This document shows, in pieces, positions 36,249 through 44,017 of a stretch of 64,000 bases of DNA. The stretch comes from an uncultured Bacteroidota bacterium. Lineage in GTDB: Bacteria; Bacteroidota; Bacteroidia; Bacteroidales; VadinHA17. The position numbers and the translations under genes are program-made. Below the pieces are notes generated by a model. The model saw nothing but the letters and a program-made list of their open reading frames with translations, was not told the DNA's origin and ran no database searches. Location: assembly GCA_903824785.1 (NCBI GenBank), contig CAIJYD010000078.1, positions 225,365-289,364 on the forward strand. The letters are read 5' to 3'. Within the stretch, counting starts at the first letter, position 1. Each line of letters starts with the position of its first letter.

Positions 36249-38021
36249 ATGAAGGTAAAAAGAACATTTGATCTGCTGGACAGGTACAGGGAGAACTTTA
36301 TAAAAGATGATGCATTGTGCTTCAGGCACCATGGAGCCTGGATAAAATACAGTTCATTGCAGTATATAGAGTATTCATATAATTTCTGTTACGGTCTTTA
36401 TGAACTCGGGTTTAGAAAAGGTGATAAGATAATTACAGTATCGGCCAACAGACCAGAATGGAATTTTGCCGATATGGGGATGTCGATGGTTGGAATTGTC
36501 CATGTCCCTGTATTTACCTCGCTTAACCCCGCTGAGTATGAGTATATTCTTGAAAACTCAGGTGCTAAAATGATCATCGTCTCAGACAATAAACTCTTAA
36601 AATACCTCGCCCCTGTTATAAATGCACCCGGGTTTTTACCGGAGGTTTTCACTTTTGATGAGATTAAAGGAGTCAGGAACTGGATCGAAATCCTTGAGAA
36701 AGGAGAAAAATGCGAAGAATCCACAAAAGCGGAGGTTGAAAAAATAAAAACCAGCATCGGTGAAGAAGACTTCGCAACATTAATATATACTTCAGGAACT
36801 ACAGGCCGTTCGAAAGGAGTTATGCTATCCCATAGAAATCTTGTCAGCAATTTTATTTCCGCCTCAGCGGTTTTCAATCTGAAATCAACTGACAAATATC
36901 TCAGTATATTACCATTATGCCATGTAGGCGGACGGATGGGAAATTATCAGACACAATACAGCGGAACAAGTATCTATTATGCAGAGAGCATGGGGTCGGT
37001 TGCCGCAAATATGCAGGAGATTAAACCTGATGGATTTGACGCAGTGCCTCGTGTTATTGAAAAGTTCCATGATGTAATTATTTCAAAAGGCAAAAAGCTT
37101 GATTTCACTAAAAGAAAAATATTTTTCTGGGCAGTAAACCTCGGTTTAAAATATAAGCCGTTCGGAGAAAAAGGGTGGTTTTATGAAAAGAAACTTAAGA
37201 TTGCCGATAAACTCATCTTCAGTAAATGGAGAGCTGCAATGGGAGGTAATGTCAGAATCGTTGGCTGCGGAGGTGCAAGCCTCCATCCGCGCCTTGAAAG
37301 ATTATTCTGGGCGGCCGGAATCAAAATTATTAATATGTACGGACTTACCGAAACATCACCTGTAATTACAATAAACAGAACCTTCAAAGGGGGCTTAAAA
37401 CTCGGATCGGTAGGAATAGTGATAGAAAACGTTGAGGTAAAAATTGCTGACGATGGCGAAATTCTTTGCAAAGGTCCAAATGTAATGCTGGGATATTATA
37501 ATGACCCGGAGCTTACCAGATCCGTAATTGGTGATGATGGCTGGTTTCATACCGGAGACATTGGCTATCTGGAAGAGAACAGGTTCCTGATGGTAACTGA
37601 CAGAAAAAAAGAGATTTTCAAATTATCAAACGGGAAATTCATAGCTCCTCAGATTATTGAAAATATGTTCAAAGAATCACCCGGAATAGACCAGATTATG
37701 GTGGTGGGCGAACATGAAAAATTTGCCAGCGCTCTTATTTCACCCGACTTCCGGTATTTTGATGATTGGCGGGCTGCAAAGAAAATCTCATTTTCAGATT
37801 CCGGAGAGATGATAGAACTGCCTGAGGTATTGATATTCTTCAATTCCGAAATTGAAAAGATCAACAAACGGCTTGGGGCTTCTGAAAAAATCAAAAGGTT
37901 CAGACTTGTCCCCGACGAATGGAGTCCTGCAACAGGCGAATTATCCCCTACTTTAAAGCTAAAACGCCGGTATATTGCCGATAAATACTGCAATATCCTT
38001 AATCAGATCTATTTAAAATAA
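36249..38021 (+). CDS. AMP-forming long-chain acyl-CoA synthetase
   Basis: Activates a fatty acid via an acyl-adenylate to acyl-CoA, 590 residues, probably cytoplasmic and membrane-associated. The adenylate-forming signature TLIYTSGTTGRSKGVMLSH is at ~178-196, followed by YGLTETSPV (~353) and the hinge block GWFHTGDIGYLEENRFLMVTD with the GKFIAPQIIE tail. An 'FLPLCHVGGR'-like ILPLCHVGGRMG segment is typical of long-chain members. It opens a trio with a GNAT-fold protein and a FAD oxidoreductase, gaps of 10 and ~50 bases, suggesting a pathway that activates an acyl chain, transfers it and oxidises it. Confidence 0.9.
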   Translation: MKVKRTFDLLDRYRENFIKDDALCFRHHGAWIKYSSLQYIEYSYNFCYGLYELGFRKGDKIITVSANRPEWNFADMGMSMVGIVHVPVFTSLNPAEYEYILENSGAKMIIVSDNKLLKYLAPVINAPGFLPEVFTFDEIKGVRNWIEILEKGEKCEESTKAEVEKIKTSIGEEDFATLIYTSGTTGRSKGVMLSHRNLVSNFISASAVFNLKSTDKYLSILPLCHVGGRMGNYQTQYSGTSIYYAESMGSVAANMQEIKPDGFDAVPRVIEKFHDVIISKGKKLDFTKRKIFFWAVNLGLKYKPFGEKGWFYEKKLKIADKLIFSKWRAAMGGNVRIVGCGGASLHPRLERLFWAAGIKIINMYGLTETSPVITINRTFKGGLKLGSVGIVIENVEVKIADDGEILCKGPNVMLGYYNDPELTRSVIGDDGWFHTGDIGYLEENRFLMVTDRKKEIFKLSNGKFIAPQIIENMFKESPGIDQIMVVGEHEKFASALISPDFRYFDDWRAAKKISFSDSGEMIELPEVLIFFNSEIEKINKRLGASEKIKRFRLVPDEWSPATGELSPTLKLKRRYIADKYCNILNQIYLK

Positions 38022-38031
38022 CTTTGTGAAG

Positions 38032-39204
38032 ATGAAAATAATAAAGGTTTCTGATAAAAAAACAAGAAAAAAATTCCTCGATACAGCAAGAGTGATCTAT
38101 AAAAATGATAAGATCTGGGCCTGCCCGTTTGATAATGAAACAGAGGCCATTTTCGATCCGAAAAAAAATCCCTATTTTAAACACGGTGAAGCTGACCGTT
38201 GGATACTGGAAGACAATAATAACAACCTGATTGGAAGGATTGCCGCCTTTGTTGATAATAATCTTGCCAGTTCCTATGAACAGCCCACCGGAGGAATGGG
38301 CTTCTTCGAATGCATCAATGACAAAACTTCAGCCTTTCTCCTTTTCGACAAAGCTAAGGAGTGGCTTAAAACCAGAGGCATGGAGGCAATGGACGGGCCA
38401 ATTAATTTCGGTGAAACAGATAAATACTGGGGGCTTCTCGTCGGCGGATTTACTCATCCATCCTTCGAAGTTCCATACAACCATCCATATTATCAGGAGC
38501 TTTTTGAATCCTACGGCTTTAAACCATTCTATAAGATGGAAGGGTTTCACCTCGACATAACAAAACCGCTTTCAGAAAGATTCCTGAAGATTGCCGAATG
38601 GGTATCAAAAAAACCGGGATATGAATTCCGCCACTTTACCTGGAAAGAACAGGAGAAATTCACCCGCGATTTTGCTGCCGTCTTCAATGAAGCATGGGCC
38701 TCATTCAAGATTCATTTCGAACCGCTTGAAGCCGAATATATACAAGGTGTTCTGAAAAAAGCAAAACCAATAATCGATGAGGAGTTTATATGGATGGCCT
38801 ATTTCAATGGAAAACCAATTGCAATATATCTTATGTTTCCTGATCTTAATCAGATACTTAAACATCTGAACGGAAAACTGAATCTGTTCAGCATGATTAA
38901 GTTCCTCTATCTGAAAAAACGAAATACCATGACCAGGGCTAAAGGTCTCTTAATGGGTGTTATACCTAAATATCAGGGACTGGGCATTGAATCGGCTTTC
39001 ATCCTGAAGGTAAGAGAGGTATTCTCCAGAAAACCTCATTATAATGAAGTTGAATTTTCTTGGGTTGCCGACTTTAATCCTAAAATGAGAAAAATATTCC
39101 TCTCGGTTGGAAGTGTGCCTGCCAAGAATTATATAACATACCGATATCTCTTCGACAGAACAAAAGAGTTTAAAAGGTACCCTATCCCGGATATAAAAAT
39201 CTAA
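38032..39204 (+). CDS. GNAT-fold acyltransferase-like protein
   Basis: Cytoplasmic 390-residue protein. I use the ATG at 38032 rather than the GTG six bases upstream. The sequence contains an IYKNDKIWACPFDNETEAIFD opening and a GNAT-like second half (WMAYFNGKPIAIYLMFPD, RAKGLLMGVIPKYQGLGIESAFI), where QGLGIE resembles the Q/R-x-x-G-x-G/A acyl-CoA loop. Bacteroidota carry many such ~390-residue proteins annotated only as N-acetyltransferases. Next to an acyl-CoA synthetase, transfer of an acyl rather than acetyl group is plausible, but the acceptor is unknown. Confidence 0.65.
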   Translation: MKIIKVSDKKTRKKFLDTARVIYKNDKIWACPFDNETEAIFDPKKNPYFKHGEADRWILEDNNNNLIGRIAAFVDNNLASSYEQPTGGMGFFECINDKTSAFLLFDKAKEWLKTRGMEAMDGPINFGETDKYWGLLVGGFTHPSFEVPYNHPYYQELFESYGFKPFYKMEGFHLDITKPLSERFLKIAEWVSKKPGYEFRHFTWKEQEKFTRDFAAVFNEAWASFKIHFEPLEAEYIQGVLKKAKPIIDEEFIWMAYFNGKPIAIYLMFPDLNQILKHLNGKLNLFSMIKFLYLKKRNTMTRAKGLLMGVIPKYQGLGIESAFILKVREVFSRKPHYNEVEFSWVADFNPKMRKIFLSVGSVPAKNYITYRYLFDRTKEFKRYPIPDIKI

Positions 39205-39253
39205 TATTGACGATTATAAGATCATAAAAATGAAACCTTAAATACCGCCTTTC

Positions 39254-40696
39254 ATGAAATATGACGTTATAGTAATTGGAGCCGGACTGGGTGGTCTGAC
39301 TGCCGGAGCTAAACTTGCAAAAGAAGGAAAAAAAGTTCTGCTGATCGAACAGCATAGTAAACCCGGAGGTTGCGCCACAACTTTCAAACGCGGCGATTTC
39401 ACATTGGAGGTCGGGTTACATGAGATGGACGGACCTTCACCAAAAGATATGAAGACCCGGATTTTCAATGAGCTTGAAGTATCAGAAAAGATTGAATTCA
39501 TTAAGCTTCCGGAATTTTACCATTTTATAAATGATCGTATCGGAATTACAATACCTCATGACCCCATCGAAGCTGCAGCTATTCTCAGGGAAGCATTTCC
39601 TTCTGAGAGTTCAGGAATAGATGCGTTTTTTAAACAGATCCTAAATCCGAAAAGGTTCCCTGCTGAAAATAATATGCCAAATGATATCAGCCTTGGGGAA
39701 TTTCTTGATTCAGTAATAACAAGCGAAGATCTTAAGCTTGTCCTTCTGGGAAACCTTGGATATTTTCACGACGACCCATATTCATTATCATTAACTTACT
39801 ACTCAGTTGCCCAGGGAAGCTATTTTACTGGCGGTGCCAGTTTTATCAAAGGAGGTTCCCAGAAACTTTCCGACCACCTGGCTGAATATATCCGCCTTCA
39901 TGGTGGAGAAGTTTTACTTAACCATATCGTTACAGGAATAATAATTGAAAATGAAAAACCCTGCGGAATAACATACCGGAAGAAAAAAACCTCCTTCCCT
40001 GAGACAATAAATGCATACGCCAGTGAGATAATAGCAAATGCATCAATGCCTGGTGTGGCTGATCTGTTACCTGAAAAATATGGCAGCCTGATCAAAAATA
40101 AAATTTCAAATCAAAAACCGGGGGCTTCCCTGCTGACCATATATTTCGGATTCAGAAATAATCTGAGTAAAACAGGAAGCAGCCACTATTCCACTTTTGT
40201 TTTTGACGGGTCTGTGAAAACCCAGGCAGATATCCTGAAAAACAACCGGGGCGATTTTCAGAAAAGGAGCTTTACATTTATCGACTATGGCCGGATAGAC
40301 TCCGGTCTGGCTCCTGAAGGGAAAAGCGTTGGAGCAATTTGTTGCATTGACTATATCTCCGACTGGGAAACTCTTACCAAAGAAGAATACAAAGCAAAAA
40401 AAGAAGAGGTGGCCAGGATCTTTATCGGACGACTTGAAAAACTACTACCCGGGATCTCATCAGAAATTGAATATTATGAAGCAGGAACCTCCTCAACTAT
40501 AAAACGTTATACCCTTAATCCGGGAGGAGCAGTTTACGGATTTGCCCAGATTCCCCGTAAGCCTGTTATAGAGACGTCTGATTTATTTGATAATCTGCAT
40601 TTCGCCTCAGCCTGGGGAAAAACCGGCGGTGGATTTTCCGGAGCCATTTACAGCGGGTTCCTCACTGCTTATAAAATTCTCCGGAAAAAATCATAA
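39254..40696 (+). CDS. FAD-dependent oxidoreductase, phytoene desaturase/CrtISO-like
   Basis: A 480-residue flavoprotein of the phytoene dehydrogenase superfamily. The dinucleotide fold VIVIGAGLGGLTAGAKLAKEG (GxGxxG at ~8-13) and the following LLIEQHSKPGGCATTF bind FAD, and the C-terminal LHFASAWGKTGGGFSGAIYSG is the second FAD-contact motif. Family members desaturate or isomerise carotenoids, or saturate retinol-like double bonds. No carotenoid synthase lies in the window. Location after the acyl-CoA synthetase and acyltransferase suggests an acyl- or polyene-chain substrate. It ends about 120 bases before a tetR gene. Confidence 0.85.
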   Translation: MKYDVIVIGAGLGGLTAGAKLAKEGKKVLLIEQHSKPGGCATTFKRGDFTLEVGLHEMDGPSPKDMKTRIFNELEVSEKIEFIKLPEFYHFINDRIGITIPHDPIEAAAILREAFPSESSGIDAFFKQILNPKRFPAENNMPNDISLGEFLDSVITSEDLKLVLLGNLGYFHDDPYSLSLTYYSVAQGSYFTGGASFIKGGSQKLSDHLAEYIRLHGGEVLLNHIVTGIIIENEKPCGITYRKKKTSFPETINAYASEIIANASMPGVADLLPEKYGSLIKNKISNQKPGASLLTIYFGFRNNLSKTGSSHYSTFVFDGSVKTQADILKNNRGDFQKRSFTFIDYGRIDSGLAPEGKSVGAICCIDYISDWETLTKEEYKAKKEEVARIFIGRLEKLLPGISSEIEYYEAGTSSTIKRYTLNPGGAVYGFAQIPRKPVIETSDLFDNLHFASAWGKTGGGFSGAIYSGFLTAYKILRKKS

Positions 40697-40757
40697 TTAC
40701 TTTTCTCCGTTCACCGGCAATTTCACGCCACTTACAGAATTAAATCGGAAATCTGCT

Positions 40758-40796
40758 GGAAAAACTATGTAAACTAAAATAGTTTTCCTATTTTTG
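40758..40796 (+). promoter_or_regulatory. Promoter with candidate TetR operator
   Basis: An inverted repeat AAAACTAT (40761-40768) / ATAGTTTT (40779-40786), extendable to GG/CC pairs with one bulge, lies directly upstream of TATTTTTG (40789-40796), an exact match to the Bacteroidota -7 box TAnnTTTG. The tetR ATG follows 18 bases later. Position suggests autoregulation by the TetR protein; no convincing -33 box is seen. Confidence 0.6.
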
Positions 40797-40814
40797 CACG
40801 GTAAATATGAAAAA

Positions 40815-41420
40815 ATGAATCTGAAAGAGAGGATAATTGAAGGAGCTGCTGAATTATTCAGAACATACGGTATTAAATCAGTTACAATGGATACTCTTGC
40901 CAATCATCTTGGCGTGTCAAAAAGGACTATATATGAACTTTTTGCCGATAAGGATGAACTGCTTGAAGGCGTATTGAAATTAATGGCTCAAAAGCAGAAA
41001 GAGCTGGTTGAACGGATTCTGGCAGGATCTGAGAATTCAATTTTTGCAATCTTTAAACTTCTTGAAATAAACAGTGAGCATTTTCAGAATATGAGTCCTG
41101 CTTTTCATGCTGATCTTAAAAAGTACCATCGCGATGTTTTGATAAACAAAACAAAAAAATGTGAAATGCCTGATTATCATGATAATATGCGAATAATTGA
41201 AAGAGGTATCAAAGAGAAGCTTTTCAGAAATGACGTAAATCCAGATCTTGCCAACCGGTGCCTCTATTCACTTGGAAGGTCAGTAATGGATCAGGAATTA
41301 TATCCGTTTGAACAATTTACGCGCCGCGAGGTTATGAAAAATACATTTATAAACTTTCTGAGAGGGATCTCTACCTCTGAAGGGATTATACTGATTAACA
41401 AACTTGAAGCTGAATTTTAA
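40815..41420 (+). CDS. TetR/AcrR family transcriptional regulator
   Basis: DNA-binding repressor of 201 residues; the ATG at 40815 is chosen because the upstream TTG lies inside the predicted promoter box. The helix-turn-helix is classic: ERIIEGAAELFRTYGIKSVTMDTLANHLGVSKRTIYELFADKDEL (residues ~5-50), followed by a helical ligand-binding domain. It precedes the TolC/adaptor/RND genes on the same strand by about 135 bases, the usual arrangement for a local repressor of a multidrug pump. A short ATG-AAA-AAA-TGA minicistron at 40807 overlaps the start region. Confidence 0.92.
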   Translation: MNLKERIIEGAAELFRTYGIKSVTMDTLANHLGVSKRTIYELFADKDELLEGVLKLMAQKQKELVERILAGSENSIFAIFKLLEINSEHFQNMSPAFHADLKKYHRDVLINKTKKCEMPDYHDNMRIIERGIKEKLFRNDVNPDLANRCLYSLGRSVMDQELYPFEQFTRREVMKNTFINFLRGISTSEGIILINKLEAEF

Positions 41421-41462
41421 GAGGAAATAATGAATTATTAACAAAATCAAAATTATTATATA

Positions 41463-41558
41463 ATGAACCCATCATGTTTTACTAAAAACAAAAACTCGCA
41501 TGAACAAAATCAACATGCGAGCTCCATCCGACCTGTAAAAAATAATTTTGTGCGGATG
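41463..41558 (+). promoter_or_regulatory. Recurrent two-hairpin leader, copy B (before TolC)
   Basis: Same leader as 25004-25099. Hairpin 1: CTCGCATG / CATGCGAG (41494-41520), all Watson-Crick. Hairpin 2: CATCCG (41525-41530) with CGGATG (41553-41558), 22-base loop, its right arm holding the TolC ATG. Differences from copy A cluster in the first 35 bases and in the A+T-rich loop of hairpin 2, while both stems are kept, as expected for a structured RNA. Confidence 0.8.
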
Positions 41559-42893
41559 AAACAGAAAGAAATCTTTTCGGTTCTGTTTCTCGTCTTACTG
41601 ACAGCCGGGGTTATTTCTGCCCAGACAAGCAGTGGTGATTTAACCCTTTCCCTGAAAGAGGCACAGGAGTATGCAATAGTGAATAACAAAATGGTCATCT
41701 CGGCAAAAATGGATGTAGAAGCTTCCAGAATGGCTCTCTGGGAAACCATTTCAAATGCCCTGCCACAGATAAACGCCTCCGGATCATTTACCGATAACCT
41801 TAAACTGATGACAACTCTTTTACCCGGCGACTTTTTTGGACGTCCCGGGGAGAAAGTTCCTGTTACTTTTGGTTCGCAATTTAATTCAGGAGCATCTGTT
41901 TCAGCCAGCTTATTGCTTTTCAATGCACCATTATATATAGGTATTGAGACAACAAAACTTGCACAGAAATTAAGTTCGGAGAGCCTCGCAAAATCTGAAC
42001 TTGATACCAGGGAATCGGTAAGCTCAGCCTACTTCCTGATACTTGTTTCAGAAAAATCTCTTCAGATACTTGATGGTAATATCGCCAACCTGAACGAAAC
42101 TCTTAAATCGACGAAGGTAATGTTTTCTGCAGGTATGGCTGAAGCAACTGATGTCGACCAGATGGTATCAAATGTTACAATGGTCGAAAATTCGCGAAGC
42201 TCAATGCAAAGAACCATAGAGCTTAACTACAACCTGCTGAGGTTTCAGCTTGGTGTAGCTGCCGATACAAAAATAATTCTAAGTGAAACTCTTGAAAGCC
42301 TTACTTCGCAAATTAACATTGAAGCACTTTTATCTCAGGAATTTGATCAGAAGCAAAATGTGAATTACCGCATAATTGAGAACCAGGAACAGATGTCGGC
42401 TCTTGCCGTCAAATCACAGAAAGCTTCTGTATTGCCAACCCTGTCAGGTTTTTATAATTACGCCACAAACGGTATGGGAGATAAGGCAGCTGACCTGAGA
42501 TGGTTTCCAAATTCAATGGCCGGTTTCCAGGTATCGATTCCCATATTTGCCAGCGGGCAGCGATACAGCAGCATAAGAAAAGCACAGATAAATCTTGAAA
42601 AAACCCGTACTACAAAAGCTATGGTCTCCGATCAGCTCCTGCTGCAGGAAAAGCAACTGAGATATAATCTTGTAAATGCCAATCTTAATTATAAAAGTCA
42701 GAAGGATAATATAGATGTAGCTAAAAGAGTCTATGCCAGCATGGAGAACAAATTCCGGCAGGGAATGGCATCAAGCCTTGACCTTACACAGGCTAATTCG
42801 CTTTACCTGCAGGCCGAAAATAATTATGTATCTGCACTGATGAATCTGCTTCAGACAAAACTTGCATTAGATAAACTATTGAATAACATGTAA
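41556..42893 (+). CDS. TolC family outer-membrane efflux protein
   Basis: Outer-membrane channel component of a tripartite pump. Starting at 41556 gives a signal peptide (MKQKEIFSVLFLVLLTAGVISAQ); the frame extends into the repeated leader, which I treat as untranslated. The 445-residue protein shows two OEP repeats of long amphipathic helices (LSLKEAQEYAIVNNKMVISAKMD; ANLNYKSQKDNIDVAKRVYASM), with TSSLDLTQANSLYLQAENNYV-like signature near the C-terminus. It is first of four co-directional pump genes and presumably controlled by the TetR gene upstream and by the leader RNA. Confidence 0.92.
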   Translation: MKQKEIFSVLFLVLLTAGVISAQTSSGDLTLSLKEAQEYAIVNNKMVISAKMDVEASRMALWETISNALPQINASGSFTDNLKLMTTLLPGDFFGRPGEKVPVTFGSQFNSGASVSASLLLFNAPLYIGIETTKLAQKLSSESLAKSELDTRESVSSAYFLILVSEKSLQILDGNIANLNETLKSTKVMFSAGMAEATDVDQMVSNVTMVENSRSSMQRTIELNYNLLRFQLGVAADTKIILSETLESLTSQINIEALLSQEFDQKQNVNYRIIENQEQMSALAVKSQKASVLPTLSGFYNYATNGMGDKAADLRWFPNSMAGFQVSIPIFASGQRYSSIRKAQINLEKTRTTKAMVSDQLLLQEKQLRYNLVNANLNYKSQKDNIDVAKRVYASMENKFRQGMASSLDLTQANSLYLQAENNYVSALMNLLQTKLALDKLLNNM

Positions 42894-42927
42894 TTGATTT
42901 ATAAATAAACCGTCAAAATATAAAATA

Positions 42928-43992
42928 ATGAAATACTTCAGAACAATTTCGGCAATAATGATAATCGGTCTGTTAATGTCAGGCTGTTCATCAAAGGACA
43001 AGAAAACGGCAACTGATTCAACCGTGGCTTTAGCTGTAGCGGAAAAAGCTGCTATTCCTGTGAAAGTAATGACTTTATCAAAAACCAGAATTTCAAGAAC
43101 AATTGATTATACAGCTACCGTTCTTCCTTTTGAGGAGGTGAACATGGCTCCCTCTACTCCCGGAAGAATTGATAAAATATATGTTGAAGTAGGCGATAAA
43201 GTAAATAAAGGGGAGGATCTTTTTCTTATGGACCGAACCCAGCTGTACCAGCTAAAACTTCAGCTGAGCAGCCTTGAAAAGGACCTCAACAGGATTGATA
43301 CCCTGCTCCGATCAGGCAGCGCAAGACAACAGCAGTACGACCAGATGAAAACACAATTCGACGTTACAAAGACCAATGTCGACTTTATGGAAGAGAACAC
43401 TTTGCTAAAGGCTCCATTCTTTGGCGTAGTTACAGGCAAATACTTTGAAAACGGCGAGTTATATTCAGGTGCTCCTACCACGCAGTCGGGCCGATCAGCA
43501 GTTGTAACTGTTATGCAGGTTAATCCGCTTAAGGTTAATGTAAGCATCTCTGAGCAATATTATCCTCTGATTAAAAAAGGGATGAAAGCATTTATTACTG
43601 CAGATGTTTACAAGGATGAAACATTTACAGGAACAGTATTCCGCATTTCGCCAACCATCAGTGCGGCAAGCCGGTCGTTTATCACTGAGCTTGAACTGCC
43701 CAACAGGAATGATCTTCTGAAACCTGGTATGTTCATAAGGGTATCAATGGATCTGGGCGAAGTGGAAACATTCGTTGTTCCTGCAAATACCGTTCTTGTT
43801 CAGGAGGGAACAAACCTGAGATATGTATTTATCGGTGAAAGCAATACAGCAAAACGAATAGAGGTTACCATCGGAAAAAGATTTGACGACCAGCTTGAGA
43901 TCATCTCAGAGACCCTTAAAGAGGGCGACAACCTTGTGTCTGAAGGCCAGTCAAAGCTTATAAATGGCGAAAAAATTGCAATAGTAAAATAG
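42928..43992 (+). CDS. RND efflux periplasmic adaptor (MFP) lipoprotein
   Basis: Membrane-fusion subunit bridging the permease and the TolC channel. Lipobox LLMSGC (Cys20) anchors it to the inner membrane. Order: first beta strand and lipoyl half-motif (GRIDKIYVEVGDKVNKGEDLFLMD, ~88-111), a short coiled-coil hairpin (~115-150), second lipoyl half (APFFGVVTGKYFENGELY), beta-barrel and membrane-proximal domains (ETFTGTVFRISPTISAASRSFITE). At 354 residues it is a standard size. The gene lies 34 bases after tolC and 25 before the permease gene. Confidence 0.93.
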   Translation: MKYFRTISAIMIIGLLMSGCSSKDKKTATDSTVALAVAEKAAIPVKVMTLSKTRISRTIDYTATVLPFEEVNMAPSTPGRIDKIYVEVGDKVNKGEDLFLMDRTQLYQLKLQLSSLEKDLNRIDTLLRSGSARQQQYDQMKTQFDVTKTNVDFMEENTLLKAPFFGVVTGKYFENGELYSGAPTTQSGRSAVVTVMQVNPLKVNVSISEQYYPLIKKGMKAFITADVYKDETFTGTVFRISPTISAASRSFITELELPNRNDLLKPGMFIRVSMDLGEVETFVVPANTVLVQEGTNLRYVFIGESNTAKRIEVTIGKRFDDQLEIISETLKEGDNLVSEGQSKLINGEKIAIVK

Positions 43993-44017
43993 AAATAAGA
44001 ATCTCAAAAACATAAAA

